Of a stretch of DNA of 64,000 bases, positions 36,295 through 45,801 are shown in pieces. Position numbers and translations under genes: made by a program. The stretch spans positions 102,848-166,847 of the forward strand of contig CAYUQT010000015.1 of NCBI GenBank assembly GCA_964446835.1. Direction: 5' to 3'. The notes beneath the pieces were generated by a model. It was given only the letters and a program-made list of their open reading frames with translations. It made no database searches and had not been told where the DNA came from. Each line of letters begins with the position of its first letter. Position 1 is the first letter of the stretch. The stretch comes from CAYUQT01 sp964446835 (GTDB lineage: Bacteria > Planctomycetota > Phycisphaerae > UBA1845 > JAFGLZ01).

Positions 36295-38049
36295 TCATGA
36301 TGCCGTCACCTTCTCTCCAGACGAACGACGGAGCCGTTGGATCAGCGTGATCAACATCCCGACAATCAACCCGACATACCCCACATAGACAATCGCCTCG
36401 CCGGGGTCCCGGGCAACGCTGAGAAGGCTGGCGGAGGGCTCGCCCTGCGGGTCGAACTGGTAACTACTCTGAAACAGCCTGTACCCGCCGTAGTGCAGCG
36501 GCGCGTTCATGCTGATGGTCTGTTCGTGTCTCGAACCGCTGGCAGCGTCTTCAACCAGCACGCGACTCTGATAGGTCCGTGCCTGTCGGGTCCCGGGATA
36601 GTAGGTGATGATCGGAGCGAGAAGCTTGATCGAAAACCCCAGAGGAGTCACCGCCGGCGTGAAGCTCACTCGATACTGTTGCTTGCCGATATCAACGGCA
36701 TACCCCTCCCCCTTGCGAATCCAGAGTCGGTAGGTCGCCGCCTCGGCTCGGAGGCAGATGAACGCCGCCGGAACCGCCTGTTGCTTGCGAAGCGGAATGG
36801 GCTTGAGATCCCGCTCGCTGCGGGCATTCGGCAATACCTTGAGGATCGTCAGTTGGATCGCCTGTCCGGGAACCGTCACGGCCTTCTCGACCGATGCGGG
36901 AACGGCCGTGACCACCCCCTCCGAGTCGGTCGATCGCACGTGTACCTCGTTGTGACCGTCCAGCAACAGATCGATCCGGTCGGCCTGAGCATCACTGATC
37001 GTTGCATCGGCATAACGAAGCTTCACAGGGCTGTTCGTCGAATCCTCACCGGACATTGGCCCGCTGGTCGGCATGGCTGCGAAGTCACGCTCTGGAAAAC
37101 GCGCAAACAGACGATGGCGAGACACCTTGCCGTCCGGCGCGACCACCTCAAACTCAACCATCGGATTGGCCGGTCGAGATGAAAGCGATTTGATGTTCCG
37201 CCCGCTGACAACGGCATGCGGCAGATAGCGGCGGATTCGCACGGAGTAGCCCGTCGGCCCCAGCGGAACCGTCTTGTCCAGTTCCTGTCCCACGTCGATC
37301 TTGAATTGTCCGCCGGCCACATCGACCACCAGCGTGCCGCGACGCCCCTCCGCCGGGCGAGTCGTCGGTTGAAGCAGACGGGCCAGGGCCTTCGGATCGG
37401 CCACCCGGTGGAGACCAATCCGGATTTCGCCCAAAAACTGCGGATCGCCCCCCATCAGCCAGATCGTCTGCTCCTGCTCCTTGTGGACGAGATGCACCTT
37501 GATGGCCGGCTGGGGGGCATTCGGGTCGGCAATTACCCGCTCCCCCTGATCGAGTGTGTCGGCCGCATACTGTTCGATCGTCAGCGAAAGGTTGCCCATC
37601 TCGTTGGCCGCCACGTTCCGAGACGGACCCTGGGGCCCCATCGATATCTCAACAGCCTGGACCTCCTTAGGACCACTCAACCGCAGCACCCATCGGTCGG
37701 TATCGAAATCCGAACGAGTCTGCTCGCGAGCCAGCCACAGCGATCCGTGAACGCCCCAGAACCGCGTGACCAAGGCACCAACCAATATGATCAGGATCGA
37801 AACGTGGGCGATCAGGAAGCCGGCCTGGCGCCGCCAGGGCGGCCAGCGAACCAGGATCGCCGCCAGAACGTTGACCCCCAAACCCGCCAGCAGGACGGCA
37901 AACCATCGGCTCCCGTAGAAGTCCCGCAGGGCGGCCTCACTCCCCTGACGCGCCTCATGGACGCTGGCCAATGCCAGCACCGCCGCCACCACCGTCAGAA
38001 GGACCACGGCCAGACGGATCGAACCGAGTTTTCGAAGGATTTCGCCCAT
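36295..38049 (-). CDS. ResB-like cytochrome c biogenesis protein
   Basis: A 584-aa protein with three N-terminal membrane segments (LAVVLLTVVAAVLALASV, WFAVLLAGLGVNVLAAIL, GFLIAHVSILIILVGALV), a soluble domain of about 430 residues, and a final membrane helix (EAIVYVGYVGLIVGMLITLI). The C-terminal motif APLHYGGYRLFQSSYQFDP is diagnostic for the ResB family, which holds haem-ready apocytochrome c with its partner CcsA/ResC. The partner gene is not adjacent, so this may be a stand-alone ResB or encoded apart from its partner. The soluble region is longer than typical. Confidence 0.8.
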   Translation of the reverse strand: MGEILRKLGSIRLAVVLLTVVAAVLALASVHEARQGSEAALRDFYGSRWFAVLLAGLGVNVLAAILVRWPPWRRQAGFLIAHVSILIILVGALVTRFWGVHGSLWLAREQTRSDFDTDRWVLRLSGPKEVQAVEISMGPQGPSRNVAANEMGNLSLTIEQYAADTLDQGERVIADPNAPQPAIKVHLVHKEQEQTIWLMGGDPQFLGEIRIGLHRVADPKALARLLQPTTRPAEGRRGTLVVDVAGGQFKIDVGQELDKTVPLGPTGYSVRIRRYLPHAVVSGRNIKSLSSRPANPMVEFEVVAPDGKVSRHRLFARFPERDFAAMPTSGPMSGEDSTNSPVKLRYADATISDAQADRIDLLLDGHNEVHVRSTDSEGVVTAVPASVEKAVTVPGQAIQLTILKVLPNARSERDLKPIPLRKQQAVPAAFICLRAEAATYRLWIRKGEGYAVDIGKQQYRVSFTPAVTPLGFSIKLLAPIITYYPGTRQARTYQSRVLVEDAASGSRHEQTISMNAPLHYGGYRLFQSSYQFDPQGEPSASLLSVARDPGEAIVYVGYVGLIVGMLITLIQRLRRSSGEKVTAS

Positions 38050-38126
38050 GATTCGTCTATCGCCAAGGGCATCATGTTATCAGCCCGTCGGCCGCTTGTC
38101 TTGCTGCCTTGTCCATCTATGCCGGC

Positions 38127-39704
38127 TCAGGGCGTCTGCCACGCAAGGTAAGGGACCACATCCGCATCCTTGAGCCCTTCGATGAACACCGGCGTTTCTG
38201 TGAACTGCAAATCGACCCGACCTTCCTTCACGGAGACCCGGCGTGTCGATCCAAAGATGTCCGTCACCCGAACCTCCCGGGCGTCGCTGAACACGGGCAG
38301 GTCCTCACTGACGCTCCCGCGTCGGATCCACGCCACCATCATCGGCGCCCCCCCGGCCGTTCGATAGACATAGGCATCCGTTCCCCCGTCGAGGGGATAG
38401 CGTCCCACCCATCGACCATACGCTCCCCCGGGCCGACCGAGCATGTCGATCAGCACGGCATAGGCCACCAGGGCAGGCTTGGGCGTACCGTCTTTGCGAA
38501 GCAGGCCGAAGTGATGTTCCGGATCGCTGGAGTTCTCGCCCGAATCGGCGATCTCGTACCAGAAGACCTTATCCACACCCCGGGCAAACTGCAGGACCAT
38601 CATCCGAACGAGATGCTGCGCCTGCTGCAACTCCGTCTGAGGCGTGTAGTAGTCCACGGGCGTGTTCTGATCGAGCCGGAAGGTCGAGAAACCCGCCTCG
38701 CCCGACCAGAGCCGCCATTTCAACTTGTGCTCAGCGACGAAACGGTGGAACCCGTCGAGGAACTCCAGCGTAATCTGCTCCTCAGGCAGGGGGCGAGTCC
38801 GCTCGCCGCAGTAGGGATGGGGCGAAATGGCATGGATCATCTCCGCCGCCCCAAGCCGCTGAAACCACCGGTAATGTGTCATCAGGTCCGAATCCTCCCA
38901 CAGAACCTTGGCGTTCGGATCGCCGGCCCTGAGGGCGGCCGTCACCTGACGGGCATATTGCACGAACACCTCCAACCATTCCCCGCCGACATATGAACCG
39001 GGCAAGACCTCTCTCCAGGGCCCCTCCGGTTCGTTGACCAGATCGTAGGCGTCCACATCGGCGCAGTACTTCTCGGCATACTGACGATGCCGTTCGGCGA
39101 TCGCACCGAAATCCCAACGCCCCCCCGCGTCGCGGTGCGTCAAAAGGGGCTTTCGATACCACGTGAAGCAAGGCATGTAGCAGAGATGATTCGCCTTGGC
39201 GATACCAACGGCCCGATCGTCGAGCGTCGCCTCGCCGTCGCGAATCCATCCGATGCCGGCCTTGCGGACCACCGCCCCCAACTCCGCGGGGTTGCCCTGG
39301 TTGAAATGGGTATTCACGCCGAACGGAGAATCCGGTCGCTTGCGGGTAATGGCGTTGTTGGGAATCACGGCAAGACGGGTGCCTCCGCCGGCAATCAGCG
39401 GGCTGCGGATCTCATAGAAGCCGACTTGCGAGGGCAGTTCAAAGGAAGCGGCAAACCCCTCGGAGCGTTTCAAGACCACCTCACGAGAGCAGGTATCCAG
39501 CCTGACACCCAATGCATCTCGCACCTCGATGGCGACGCGAACAGCCTCCTGGGCCGCATCGGCATCCTTCATCACCAGCCGAAGAACAGGTGGCGTACTG
39601 ACAAGGAAGATGCCGTTCGGTTCGGCGGGTACGACCTCCAGCCGAGCCCCCATCGCCAGCCCCGAGACGATTCCGAACACGACGCAAGCCCTGCAGAACA
39701 CCAT
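38127..39704 (-). CDS. Secreted clan GH-A glycoside hydrolase
   Basis: A 525-aa protein with GGAGGA 7 bases before the ATG at 39704 and a signal peptide (FCRACVVFGIVSGLAMGA). After an N-terminal beta domain (about 25-120) the barrel begins at SPFGVNTHFNQ. The clan GH-A acid/base motif Asn-Glu-Pro is present with Glu225 (YDLVNEPEG), and the nucleophile position is Glu336 in WSGEAGFST. The C-terminal domain (from about 430) is a beta sandwich. Features fit GH39- or GH5-like enzymes; I cannot choose a family or substrate. It is divergent from the hydrolase-acylase fusion gene. Confidence 0.75.
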   Translation of the reverse strand: MVFCRACVVFGIVSGLAMGARLEVVPAEPNGIFLVSTPPVLRLVMKDADAAQEAVRVAIEVRDALGVRLDTCSREVVLKRSEGFAASFELPSQVGFYEIRSPLIAGGGTRLAVIPNNAITRKRPDSPFGVNTHFNQGNPAELGAVVRKAGIGWIRDGEATLDDRAVGIAKANHLCYMPCFTWYRKPLLTHRDAGGRWDFGAIAERHRQYAEKYCADVDAYDLVNEPEGPWREVLPGSYVGGEWLEVFVQYARQVTAALRAGDPNAKVLWEDSDLMTHYRWFQRLGAAEMIHAISPHPYCGERTRPLPEEQITLEFLDGFHRFVAEHKLKWRLWSGEAGFSTFRLDQNTPVDYYTPQTELQQAQHLVRMMVLQFARGVDKVFWYEIADSGENSSDPEHHFGLLRKDGTPKPALVAYAVLIDMLGRPGGAYGRWVGRYPLDGGTDAYVYRTAGGAPMMVAWIRRGSVSEDLPVFSDAREVRVTDIFGSTRRVSVKEGRVDLQFTETPVFIEGLKDADVVPYLAWQTP

Positions 39705-39972
39705 CGATCATTCCTCCGCTCGTTTCGCCAGGTTGCACCCCAGCCGGGTTCTAGAGGGTACCCGACAAGATGTCCGATGCAAGGTAACCCCGTCAACCGA
39801 TGGGCCGCCCTGTCAGAACTTGTCCGAACGGGCGGGTTGAACGTTGGCGCCACAGGGCCCGTTTCCTTACGATCTTGTGAATTGCGAGTCTGTCTCCTGG
39901 CGGATCACATATCGGCTGCCTGACCGGCTCGGTGGGAATCGACATTCATCTCTGGGTGGAAAGGGAGGATAC

Positions 39973-42900
39973 ATGCGCCGCGCTCTGTATTGCCTGTTGA
40001 TCATCGGACTGTGGCATTCACTTTCGTATGCCGAGCCCCTGCCGAATCTTGACCGCTACATCGCCCAGAAGGACGCAAGCTATGCCTGGCGGATCATCGA
40101 CCGGAAAGACATCACACCCCAGGTCGCCTACATCGAGATGATCCTCACCAGCCAGACATGGCACGGCTTGGACTGGCACCATCGCGTCAAGATCTACTAC
40201 CCCAAGAATGCCGCATCGTCGTCCGATGCCTTCCTCTACATCACCGGCGGCAACTGGGACGATGCCCGGGAAAAGGAGCGAGAGGCCAATCTCCGCCGTG
40301 AACGCGAAGCCCCGCAGACCCAGAGCAGGCCCGCCGGACGCCGGGGCCCCCGGCTCGGCCTCGACGAGTCCATGATCGCCCGCCAGATCGCCGCCCGGCT
40401 GAACTCGCCGTTCGCCATCCTCGAAAACGTCCCGCTCCAGCCGATCCTGGGCAACAAGAAGGAAGACAGCGCCATCGCCGACACCTTCAACCGCTATCTC
40501 GAAACCGGCGAGTACGACTGGCCCCTCCTCCTGCCCATGGCCAAGAGTGCCGTCCGGGCGATGGATGCCCTCCAGGAACTCGCCCGCAAAGAGTGGAAGA
40601 CTGAGCTGAAAGGCTTCGTCGTCGGCGGCGCCAGCAAGCGAGGATGGACCACGTGGCTCACCGCCGCATCCGACAAGCGGGTCATCGCCTGCGCCCCGAC
40701 CGTCATCGATGTTCTCAACATGCCCGCCCAGATGAAGCACCAGGTCGAAATGCTGGGACACTACAGCCCGATGATCATGGCCTACACGATGCTCGGCATG
40801 CAGAGCAAGATGGAAACGCAACGCGGTCAGGAACTGCTCCGCATCGTCGATCCCTATAGCTATCGCGAGCGCGTCACCATGCCCAAGATGATCATCCTGG
40901 GCACCAACGACCCCTACTGGACCGTCGACTCGCTGAACCTCTACTGGGACGGACTCCTCGGAGAGAAGTACATCCTCTACATCCCCAACAAAGGACACGC
41001 GGCCATCGACATCCCCCGTCTGACGGCCAATTCCGCCGCGCTCATGGCCCTGGCCACCGGGAAGGTCAAGTTCCCCAAGATGACCTGGGAGTACAAGAAC
41101 TCAGCCGCCGGCGTCACCCTGAACATCAAGGCCGACAAACCGGCCCAGCGGGTCTGGGTCTTCCGCAGCGATAACCCCACCCGGAACTTCACCCGCGCCA
41201 CCTGGCAACACGAACCCGCCATCGACCGCGACGGCGGCTATGCCTATGATCTCACCGCCCCCGAAAACGGCTACTCTGCGATCTACGGCGAAGGGCTCTT
41301 CGACCTCGGCGACGGCCTCTCCGTCTACCTCTGCACGCAAATCCGCGTGGTCGGCCCCAAGGCACCCGCCACCACCACCGCCGCCAGCCTCATCCCGCCC
41401 AAGGGCAAATACGACGTCCGAATCCTCCGCGACACCTGGGGCGTCCCGCACATCTACGGCAAGACCGACGCAGACTGTGCCTACGGTCTCGGCTGGGCCC
41501 AGTGCGAAGACGACTGGGACACCCTTCTGGATACGATCCTCCTCGTCCGCGAGCGGCTCGGCGCCACCAAGGGTGCCGAGGGGGCGCAGTTTGACTACAT
41601 GATGAAGCTCTTCCGCTTCCGCGAGATCGTCGCCGCCCGATACGCCACCGACCTGTCGCCCGAAGCCCGCGCCATATGCGAGGCCTACGCCGACGGCTGC
41701 AACCACTACGCCGCCGTGAGCGGCAAGACGGTCGAGCCCGGCATCCTGCCCGTCACCGGACAGGACATCGTCACCGGCTTCGTCGCCAAAAGCCCCTTCT
41801 TCTTCGGACTGCCCGGAATGATCAAGAAGCTGATGGGCAAGGAGCGACCCGCCGACCTCATCCCGCCGCTGCCCGCCATGGACACAAACGCACTCGATCG
41901 CCGCACCCCCATCGGCTCGAACACCTTCGCCATCGGCCCGCGCCGAACGCCCGACGGCAAGACCCATCTGGCCGTCAACTCGCACCAGCCGTGGACGGGC
42001 CCCGTCGCCTGGTATGAGGCCAGACTCAAGAGCGAACAGGGCTACGACATCGTTGGCTCGTGCTTCCCGGGTTCGCCGGTGATCCTGCACGGTCATACGC
42101 CCAACCTCGGCTGGGCCCACACCGTCAACCACCCCGATCTGGCCGACATCTACATACTCGAGATGAACCCCGAGAACCCCATGCAGTACAAGTTCGACGG
42201 CCAATGGCGCGACCTCGAAGTCCGCGACGCCCCCGTCACCGTCAAGCTCTTCGGTAACCAGACCATGACCATGGATCAGAAGGCCCGCTTCTCGGTCTAC
42301 GGCCCGGTCATCCGCCAGCCGCATGGGGCCTATGCCGTCCGCTACGCGGGCTATGGCCACATCAAGCAGGTCGAACAGTGGTACCGCATGGGCAAGGCGC
42401 GAAACATCGCCGAGTTCGAACAGGCCATGCGCATCCAGGGCATCGCGTCCTTCAACGTGGGCTACGCCGACAAAGAGGGCAACATCTGGTACATCTACAA
42501 TGCCCTCTTCCCCAAGCGGGCCGAAGGGTATGACTGGTCCAAGTTCCTGCCGGGCAATACGTCCAAAACGCTCTGGACCGAGTACCTCCCATTCGACAAG
42601 GTGCCCCAGGTGAAGAATCCCAAGTCGGGCTTCGTGCAGAACTGCAACAGCAGCCCGTTCCACACCACGATCGGCGACGACAACCCCAAGCCCGAGGACT
42701 TCTCCAAGACGCTCGGAATCGAAGCACCCTCCGATATGGGCAACCGCGCACTACGGCTTCTGGAACTGTGCGGAGCGGATGAGTCGATCACCGAAGAGGA
42801 ATTCTACGCCTACAAGTACGACATGAAGTACTCCAGGCAGTCCGACGCATACAAACTCACTCAGAAGCTCCTCGATATGACACCGCCCGATGACCCCATC

Positions 42901-43461
42901 GCCAAACAGGCAATCGACGTCATCCGCAAGTGGGACTTCTCCACCGACCCCGACAACACCGGTGCGGCCATCGCCATCCTGACCCTGGAGCCGTTCGTCC
43001 GCGCCCAGATGGAGGGGCGCCCTGTTCCCGACCTGGCCAGGCTCCTCGTCGACAAGTCCCACCTGCTCCAGAACACCTTCGGCCGGCTCGATGTGCCCTG
43101 GAAGCAGGTCAACAGGCTCGTCCGCGGCAAGCTCGAACTCGGACTGGGCGGCGGACCGGATATCGTCCACGCCATCTACGGCAAATGGGAGAAGGGCCGG
43201 CTCGTCGGCATGGCCGGAGACAGCTACATCCTGATGGTCACTTGGGACAAGAGCGGCAAGGTCCACTCGCGGAGCATTCACAATTTCGGCAGCGCAACGC
43301 TCGACGAATCGTCCCCGCACTACGCCGACCAGGCCCCGCTCTTCGCTGCCCGACAGACCAAACCCGTCTGGTTCGACGAAGCCGAACTCCGTCAGCACCT
43401 GGAGGCCGAATACCGCCCGGGCGAAAAACGCCCCGCGCCAAAGACTCAACCCAAACCCTGA
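39973..43461 (+). CDS. Fusion: PqaA-type alpha/beta hydrolase + penicillin-acylase-type Ntn hydrolase
   Basis: A 1162-aa exported protein (signal RRALYCLLIIGLWHSLSYA; GGGAGG before the ATG at 39973). Residues about 25-460 match the PhoPQ-activated pathogenicity-related (PqaA) family: EMILTSQTWHGLDWHHRVKI and GGASKRGWTTWL with Ser221 in a GxSxxG elbow. Residues 480-1150 are a full penicillin-acylase domain: VRILRDTWGVPHIYG and DADCAYGLGWAQ (alpha-subunit start), a spacer, then PIGSNTFAIGP, where Ser649 after Gly would be the autoprocessed N-terminal nucleophile of the beta subunit, and HTVNHPDLADI. The two hydrolases are joined by about 20 residues. No frameshift is seen, so the fusion is genuine in this sequence. 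Substrates are unknown. Confidence 0.82.
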   Translation: MRRALYCLLIIGLWHSLSYAEPLPNLDRYIAQKDASYAWRIIDRKDITPQVAYIEMILTSQTWHGLDWHHRVKIYYPKNAASSSDAFLYITGGNWDDAREKEREANLRREREAPQTQSRPAGRRGPRLGLDESMIARQIAARLNSPFAILENVPLQPILGNKKEDSAIADTFNRYLETGEYDWPLLLPMAKSAVRAMDALQELARKEWKTELKGFVVGGASKRGWTTWLTAASDKRVIACAPTVIDVLNMPAQMKHQVEMLGHYSPMIMAYTMLGMQSKMETQRGQELLRIVDPYSYRERVTMPKMIILGTNDPYWTVDSLNLYWDGLLGEKYILYIPNKGHAAIDIPRLTANSAALMALATGKVKFPKMTWEYKNSAAGVTLNIKADKPAQRVWVFRSDNPTRNFTRATWQHEPAIDRDGGYAYDLTAPENGYSAIYGEGLFDLGDGLSVYLCTQIRVVGPKAPATTTAASLIPPKGKYDVRILRDTWGVPHIYGKTDADCAYGLGWAQCEDDWDTLLDTILLVRERLGATKGAEGAQFDYMMKLFRFREIVAARYATDLSPEARAICEAYADGCNHYAAVSGKTVEPGILPVTGQDIVTGFVAKSPFFFGLPGMIKKLMGKERPADLIPPLPAMDTNALDRRTPIGSNTFAIGPRRTPDGKTHLAVNSHQPWTGPVAWYEARLKSEQGYDIVGSCFPGSPVILHGHTPNLGWAHTVNHPDLADIYILEMNPENPMQYKFDGQWRDLEVRDAPVTVKLFGNQTMTMDQKARFSVYGPVIRQPHGAYAVRYAGYGHIKQVEQWYRMGKARNIAEFEQAMRIQGIASFNVGYADKEGNIWYIYNALFPKRAEGYDWSKFLPGNTSKTLWTEYLPFDKVPQVKNPKSGFVQNCNSSPFHTTIGDDNPKPEDFSKTLGIEAPSDMGNRALRLLELCGADESITEEEFYAYKYDMKYSRQSDAYKLTQKLLDMTPPDDPIAKQAIDVIRKWDFSTDPDNTGAAIAILTLEPFVRAQMEGRPVPDLARLLVDKSHLLQNTFGRLDVPWKQVNRLVRGKLELGLGGGPDIVHAIYGKWEKGRLVGMAGDSYILMVTWDKSGKVHSRSIHNFGSATLDESSPHYADQAPLFAARQTKPVWFDEAELRQHLEAEYRPGEKRPAPKTQPKP

Positions 43462-43681
43462 GAGTCCGCGCACGCGCTGGCCTTGGTGTGTCGAAGTGCA
43501 TCGGCAACGCCATCCTGGATGGCGGCCGCATCGAGGCCAATTCGCACGGCAGCATAGCCCCCCCCGCGCAGATTCCCTCTGGCGGCCGGAACCCAAGGCA
43601 CCCGGAACCGTCAAAGGCTGTGTCGGGCGGGCCACAGCATGGTCCCTTCCGTCCCTGTGCAAACCGTGGAGCCAACCTGCT

Positions 43682-44410
43682 ATGGCCAAACTCTCGATCG
43701 TCATCCTGACGGCAGCCGCCCTTGCCTATGCCGTGTACCTCACGCTGTTTCGCACTGACGTCCCTGATCCCCGACGCTTTACAGGTTGGCGCAAACGGTT
43801 CATCTTCGCCACCCTCCTCTTCACAGGTCTGCTCCAGGCAGCATGGAACACCCCCAAGCCCCCCCAGGTACTCTGCTATGACATGCCCGTCGCCACGCGT
43901 CCAACAACCTCAACCCAGCCCACGACCACTCAAAGCGCCGCCGCCACCCTCCAGGCCGTCTGGCGAACGCTTGATGCCAAACGCGATGCCGAATTCCGCG
44001 AGATGCTCGAAACCGCTGTGGCACGAGGTGACATCCGGCGGAGCGCCGCCGACATCCTGATCGTCGCGTTCGCCGAACTGGCCGATCACAAGCGACACAG
44101 AAAGGTCACCTGCTACTCGATGCCTGCAGGCTTCCACACGGTTGTGACAACACGAGAAAGGGCATTCGCGCAGATCGAGCTGCTCGCCAAGGCACGGCAG
44201 CGCGGCCAGATCGACCCCGACACCGCCGCCAAGGCCTGCCACACCCTGGCACGCGAACTGGAAATGCTGCACCGTATGAAGCCGAAAGCTGCCTCCGCCG
44301 ACCCCAAAAACGCCGACACACTCATCCGGCAATACAAAGACAACCAGCTCACCCCCACCCCAGAGACCGAAACCGCCGCAAGACTGATCGTCGAAATGGA
44401 ATCCCGCTGA
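43682..44410 (+). CDS. Membrane protein with two Cys-Tyr-x-Met-Pro motifs
   Basis: A 242-aa protein of unknown family. Two membrane segments (about residues 5-23 and 40-55) flank a basic loop (RRFTGWRKR), which puts the remaining 185 residues outside the cytoplasm by the positive-inside rule. Just after the second segment is LCYDMPVAT (Cys65), then a Thr/Gln/Ser linker and a helical domain (LQAVWRTLDAKRDAEFREML), and at Cys144 the motif recurs as TCYSMPAG. Duplicated Cys-Tyr-x-Met-Pro is unusual. The stop codon overlaps the start of the radical SAM gene (TGATG), so the two proteins are translationally coupled; modification of the repeated motif by that enzyme is an inference. Confidence 0.7.
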   Translation: MAKLSIVILTAAALAYAVYLTLFRTDVPDPRRFTGWRKRFIFATLLFTGLLQAAWNTPKPPQVLCYDMPVATRPTTSTQPTTTQSAAATLQAVWRTLDAKRDAEFREMLETAVARGDIRRSAADILIVAFAELADHKRHRKVTCYSMPAGFHTVVTTRERAFAQIELLAKARQRGQIDPDTAAKACHTLARELEMLHRMKPKAASADPKNADTLIRQYKDNQLTPTPETETAARLIVEMESR

Positions 44411-45474
44411 TGCACCTTCTCGGCACCCTTCGCAACCTCCTTCGCCCGTGGTCGCACGACTCCCTCCTCTTCGAGGCAACGGCCCGCTGCAACCTCCGCT
44501 GCCTCCACTGCTACAACGTCTGGAAAGACCCCGTCGCCTACTCGCAGGACGAACTCGACACCAACCGCGCCGCAGCCCTCATCGACCGGGCCATCCGCCA
44601 GAGCCGTTGCCGCAGGTTCACGTTCACCGGTGGCGAGCCGGTCCTGCGGGACGATCTCGAACAACTCGTCGCCCGGGCGGCAAGACACTGCGAGGGCATC
44701 AACCTCATCACCAACGGAACCCTCCTCGACGAATCACGCATCCGCTCCCTCATCAAGGCCGGCGTCTCCCTCTTCGAACTCCCGCTCAACTCCGCCGATC
44801 GCACTATGCACAACCGCTTGGCGGGCGGCTTCGACTGCTTCGACAAGGTCACACGGGCCGCCGCCGACATCCGATATCACGGGGGCGACTTGGCCTTCGT
44901 CTTTGTCGGCACCGCCATCAACATCGACCACTGGCAGAACGCCCTCGAACTCGGTATCGCCCTCGGCGCAACCGCCTTCCTCTTCAATCGCTACAACGCC
45001 GGAGGCGAGTGCCACCACCACCCCGAAGACCTCATGCCCTCGGTCGACCAGGTCCGCAACGGCCTGGCCGTCTCCGAAGAGTACGCCCGCAAGTACGGCC
45101 TCGGCATCGGCGCCTCCATCGCCATCCCCCCCTGTCTGATCGATCCCAGGGACTTCCCCCACGTCGGATTCGGCTTCTGTGCCGCCGGCACCGACCGCGC
45201 CTACTACACGATCGACCCACTGGGCAACGTCCGCCCCTGCAATCACACCCCGACCATCCTGGGCAACCTCTTCAAGACGCCCCTCAAGAAGATCGTGCAC
45301 TGCCAAACGCTGGCCGAATTCCGCAAGGCCCGTCCTGCGTTCTGCGGTGGCTGTCGCCGGGAGAACGACTGCCTGGGCGGCTGCAAGGCCGCGGCCGAAG
45401 CCTGCTACGGCTCCCTCACCGCCTGCGACCCGTTCCTCGAACTGAACCGCACAAGGGCGAAAAGACTTCAGTAG
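44410..45474 (+). CDS. Radical SAM protein with SPASM domain
   Basis: A 354-aa enzyme. The N-terminal radical SAM core has the 4Fe-4S motif Cys27-x3-Cys31-x2-Cys34 (TARCNLRCLHCYNVW), the glycine-rich FTGGEPVL and the SAM-binding NLITNGTLL. From about residue 258 the C-terminus has the multi-Cys SPASM/twitch pattern (FCAAG, GNVRPCNHTP, CGGCRRENDCLGGC, ACYG, ACDP) that binds auxiliary clusters, as in peptide-modifying and anaerobic sulfatase-maturing enzymes. It starts within the stop of the CYxMP membrane protein, the obvious candidate substrate or partner. No sulfatase or small precursor peptide is nearby. Confidence 0.88.
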   Translation: MHLLGTLRNLLRPWSHDSLLFEATARCNLRCLHCYNVWKDPVAYSQDELDTNRAAALIDRAIRQSRCRRFTFTGGEPVLRDDLEQLVARAARHCEGINLITNGTLLDESRIRSLIKAGVSLFELPLNSADRTMHNRLAGGFDCFDKVTRAAADIRYHGGDLAFVFVGTAINIDHWQNALELGIALGATAFLFNRYNAGGECHHHPEDLMPSVDQVRNGLAVSEEYARKYGLGIGASIAIPPCLIDPRDFPHVGFGFCAAGTDRAYYTIDPLGNVRPCNHTPTILGNLFKTPLKKIVHCQTLAEFRKARPAFCGGCRRENDCLGGCKAAAEACYGSLTACDPFLELNRTRAKRLQ

Positions 45475-45573
45475 CTCCCCCAAGCCGATGCTGTCGCAGA
45501 CCTAGGCGCAAACCGAGGGAGGAATCGAATCCGGCCGTGTGGACACTCCCAGCAACCGAGAAGACCCTGGAAA

Positions 45574-45602
45574 TTGAACTCGGCCTCCCGGGACGATAGG
45601 AT
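45574..45602 (+). promoter_or_regulatory. Possible hicB-hicA promoter (leaderless)
   Basis: TTGAAC (45574-45579), a 17-base spacer and TAGGAT (45597-45602) would place the transcript start at about 45609, next to the second in-frame ATG of hicB at 45610. If real, the message is leaderless. Low certainty. Confidence 0.3.
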
Positions 45603-45801
45603 GAATATCATGCAAACAGTTCGATACGTTTACTGGCAGCACGAGGACATGTGGCTTGGCTACATGGAGGAATTTCCCGACTACATGACTCAGGGCGAAA
45701 CCCTTGAGGAGCTTCAGGAGAACCTGAAGGACATCTACCACGATCTTACCAGCGGCAAAATTCCCGGCGTCCGACGTGTCGCCGAACTTCCAATCGCATG
45801 A
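45601..45801 (+). CDS. hicB: HicB-family antitoxin
   Basis: A 66-aa protein with the HicB partial RNase H fold: VRYVYWQHEDMWLGYMEEFP, a YMTQGETLEELQENLKDIYH helix, and a short tail. Such proteins bind and inhibit HicA. No C-terminal DNA-binding domain is present. The start is ATG 45601 or ATG 45610. The gene overlaps hicA by 4 bp (ATGA). Here the antitoxin precedes the toxin. Confidence 0.85.
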   Translation: MNIMQTVRYVYWQHEDMWLGYMEEFPDYMTQGETLEELQENLKDIYHDLTSGKIPGVRRVAELPIA

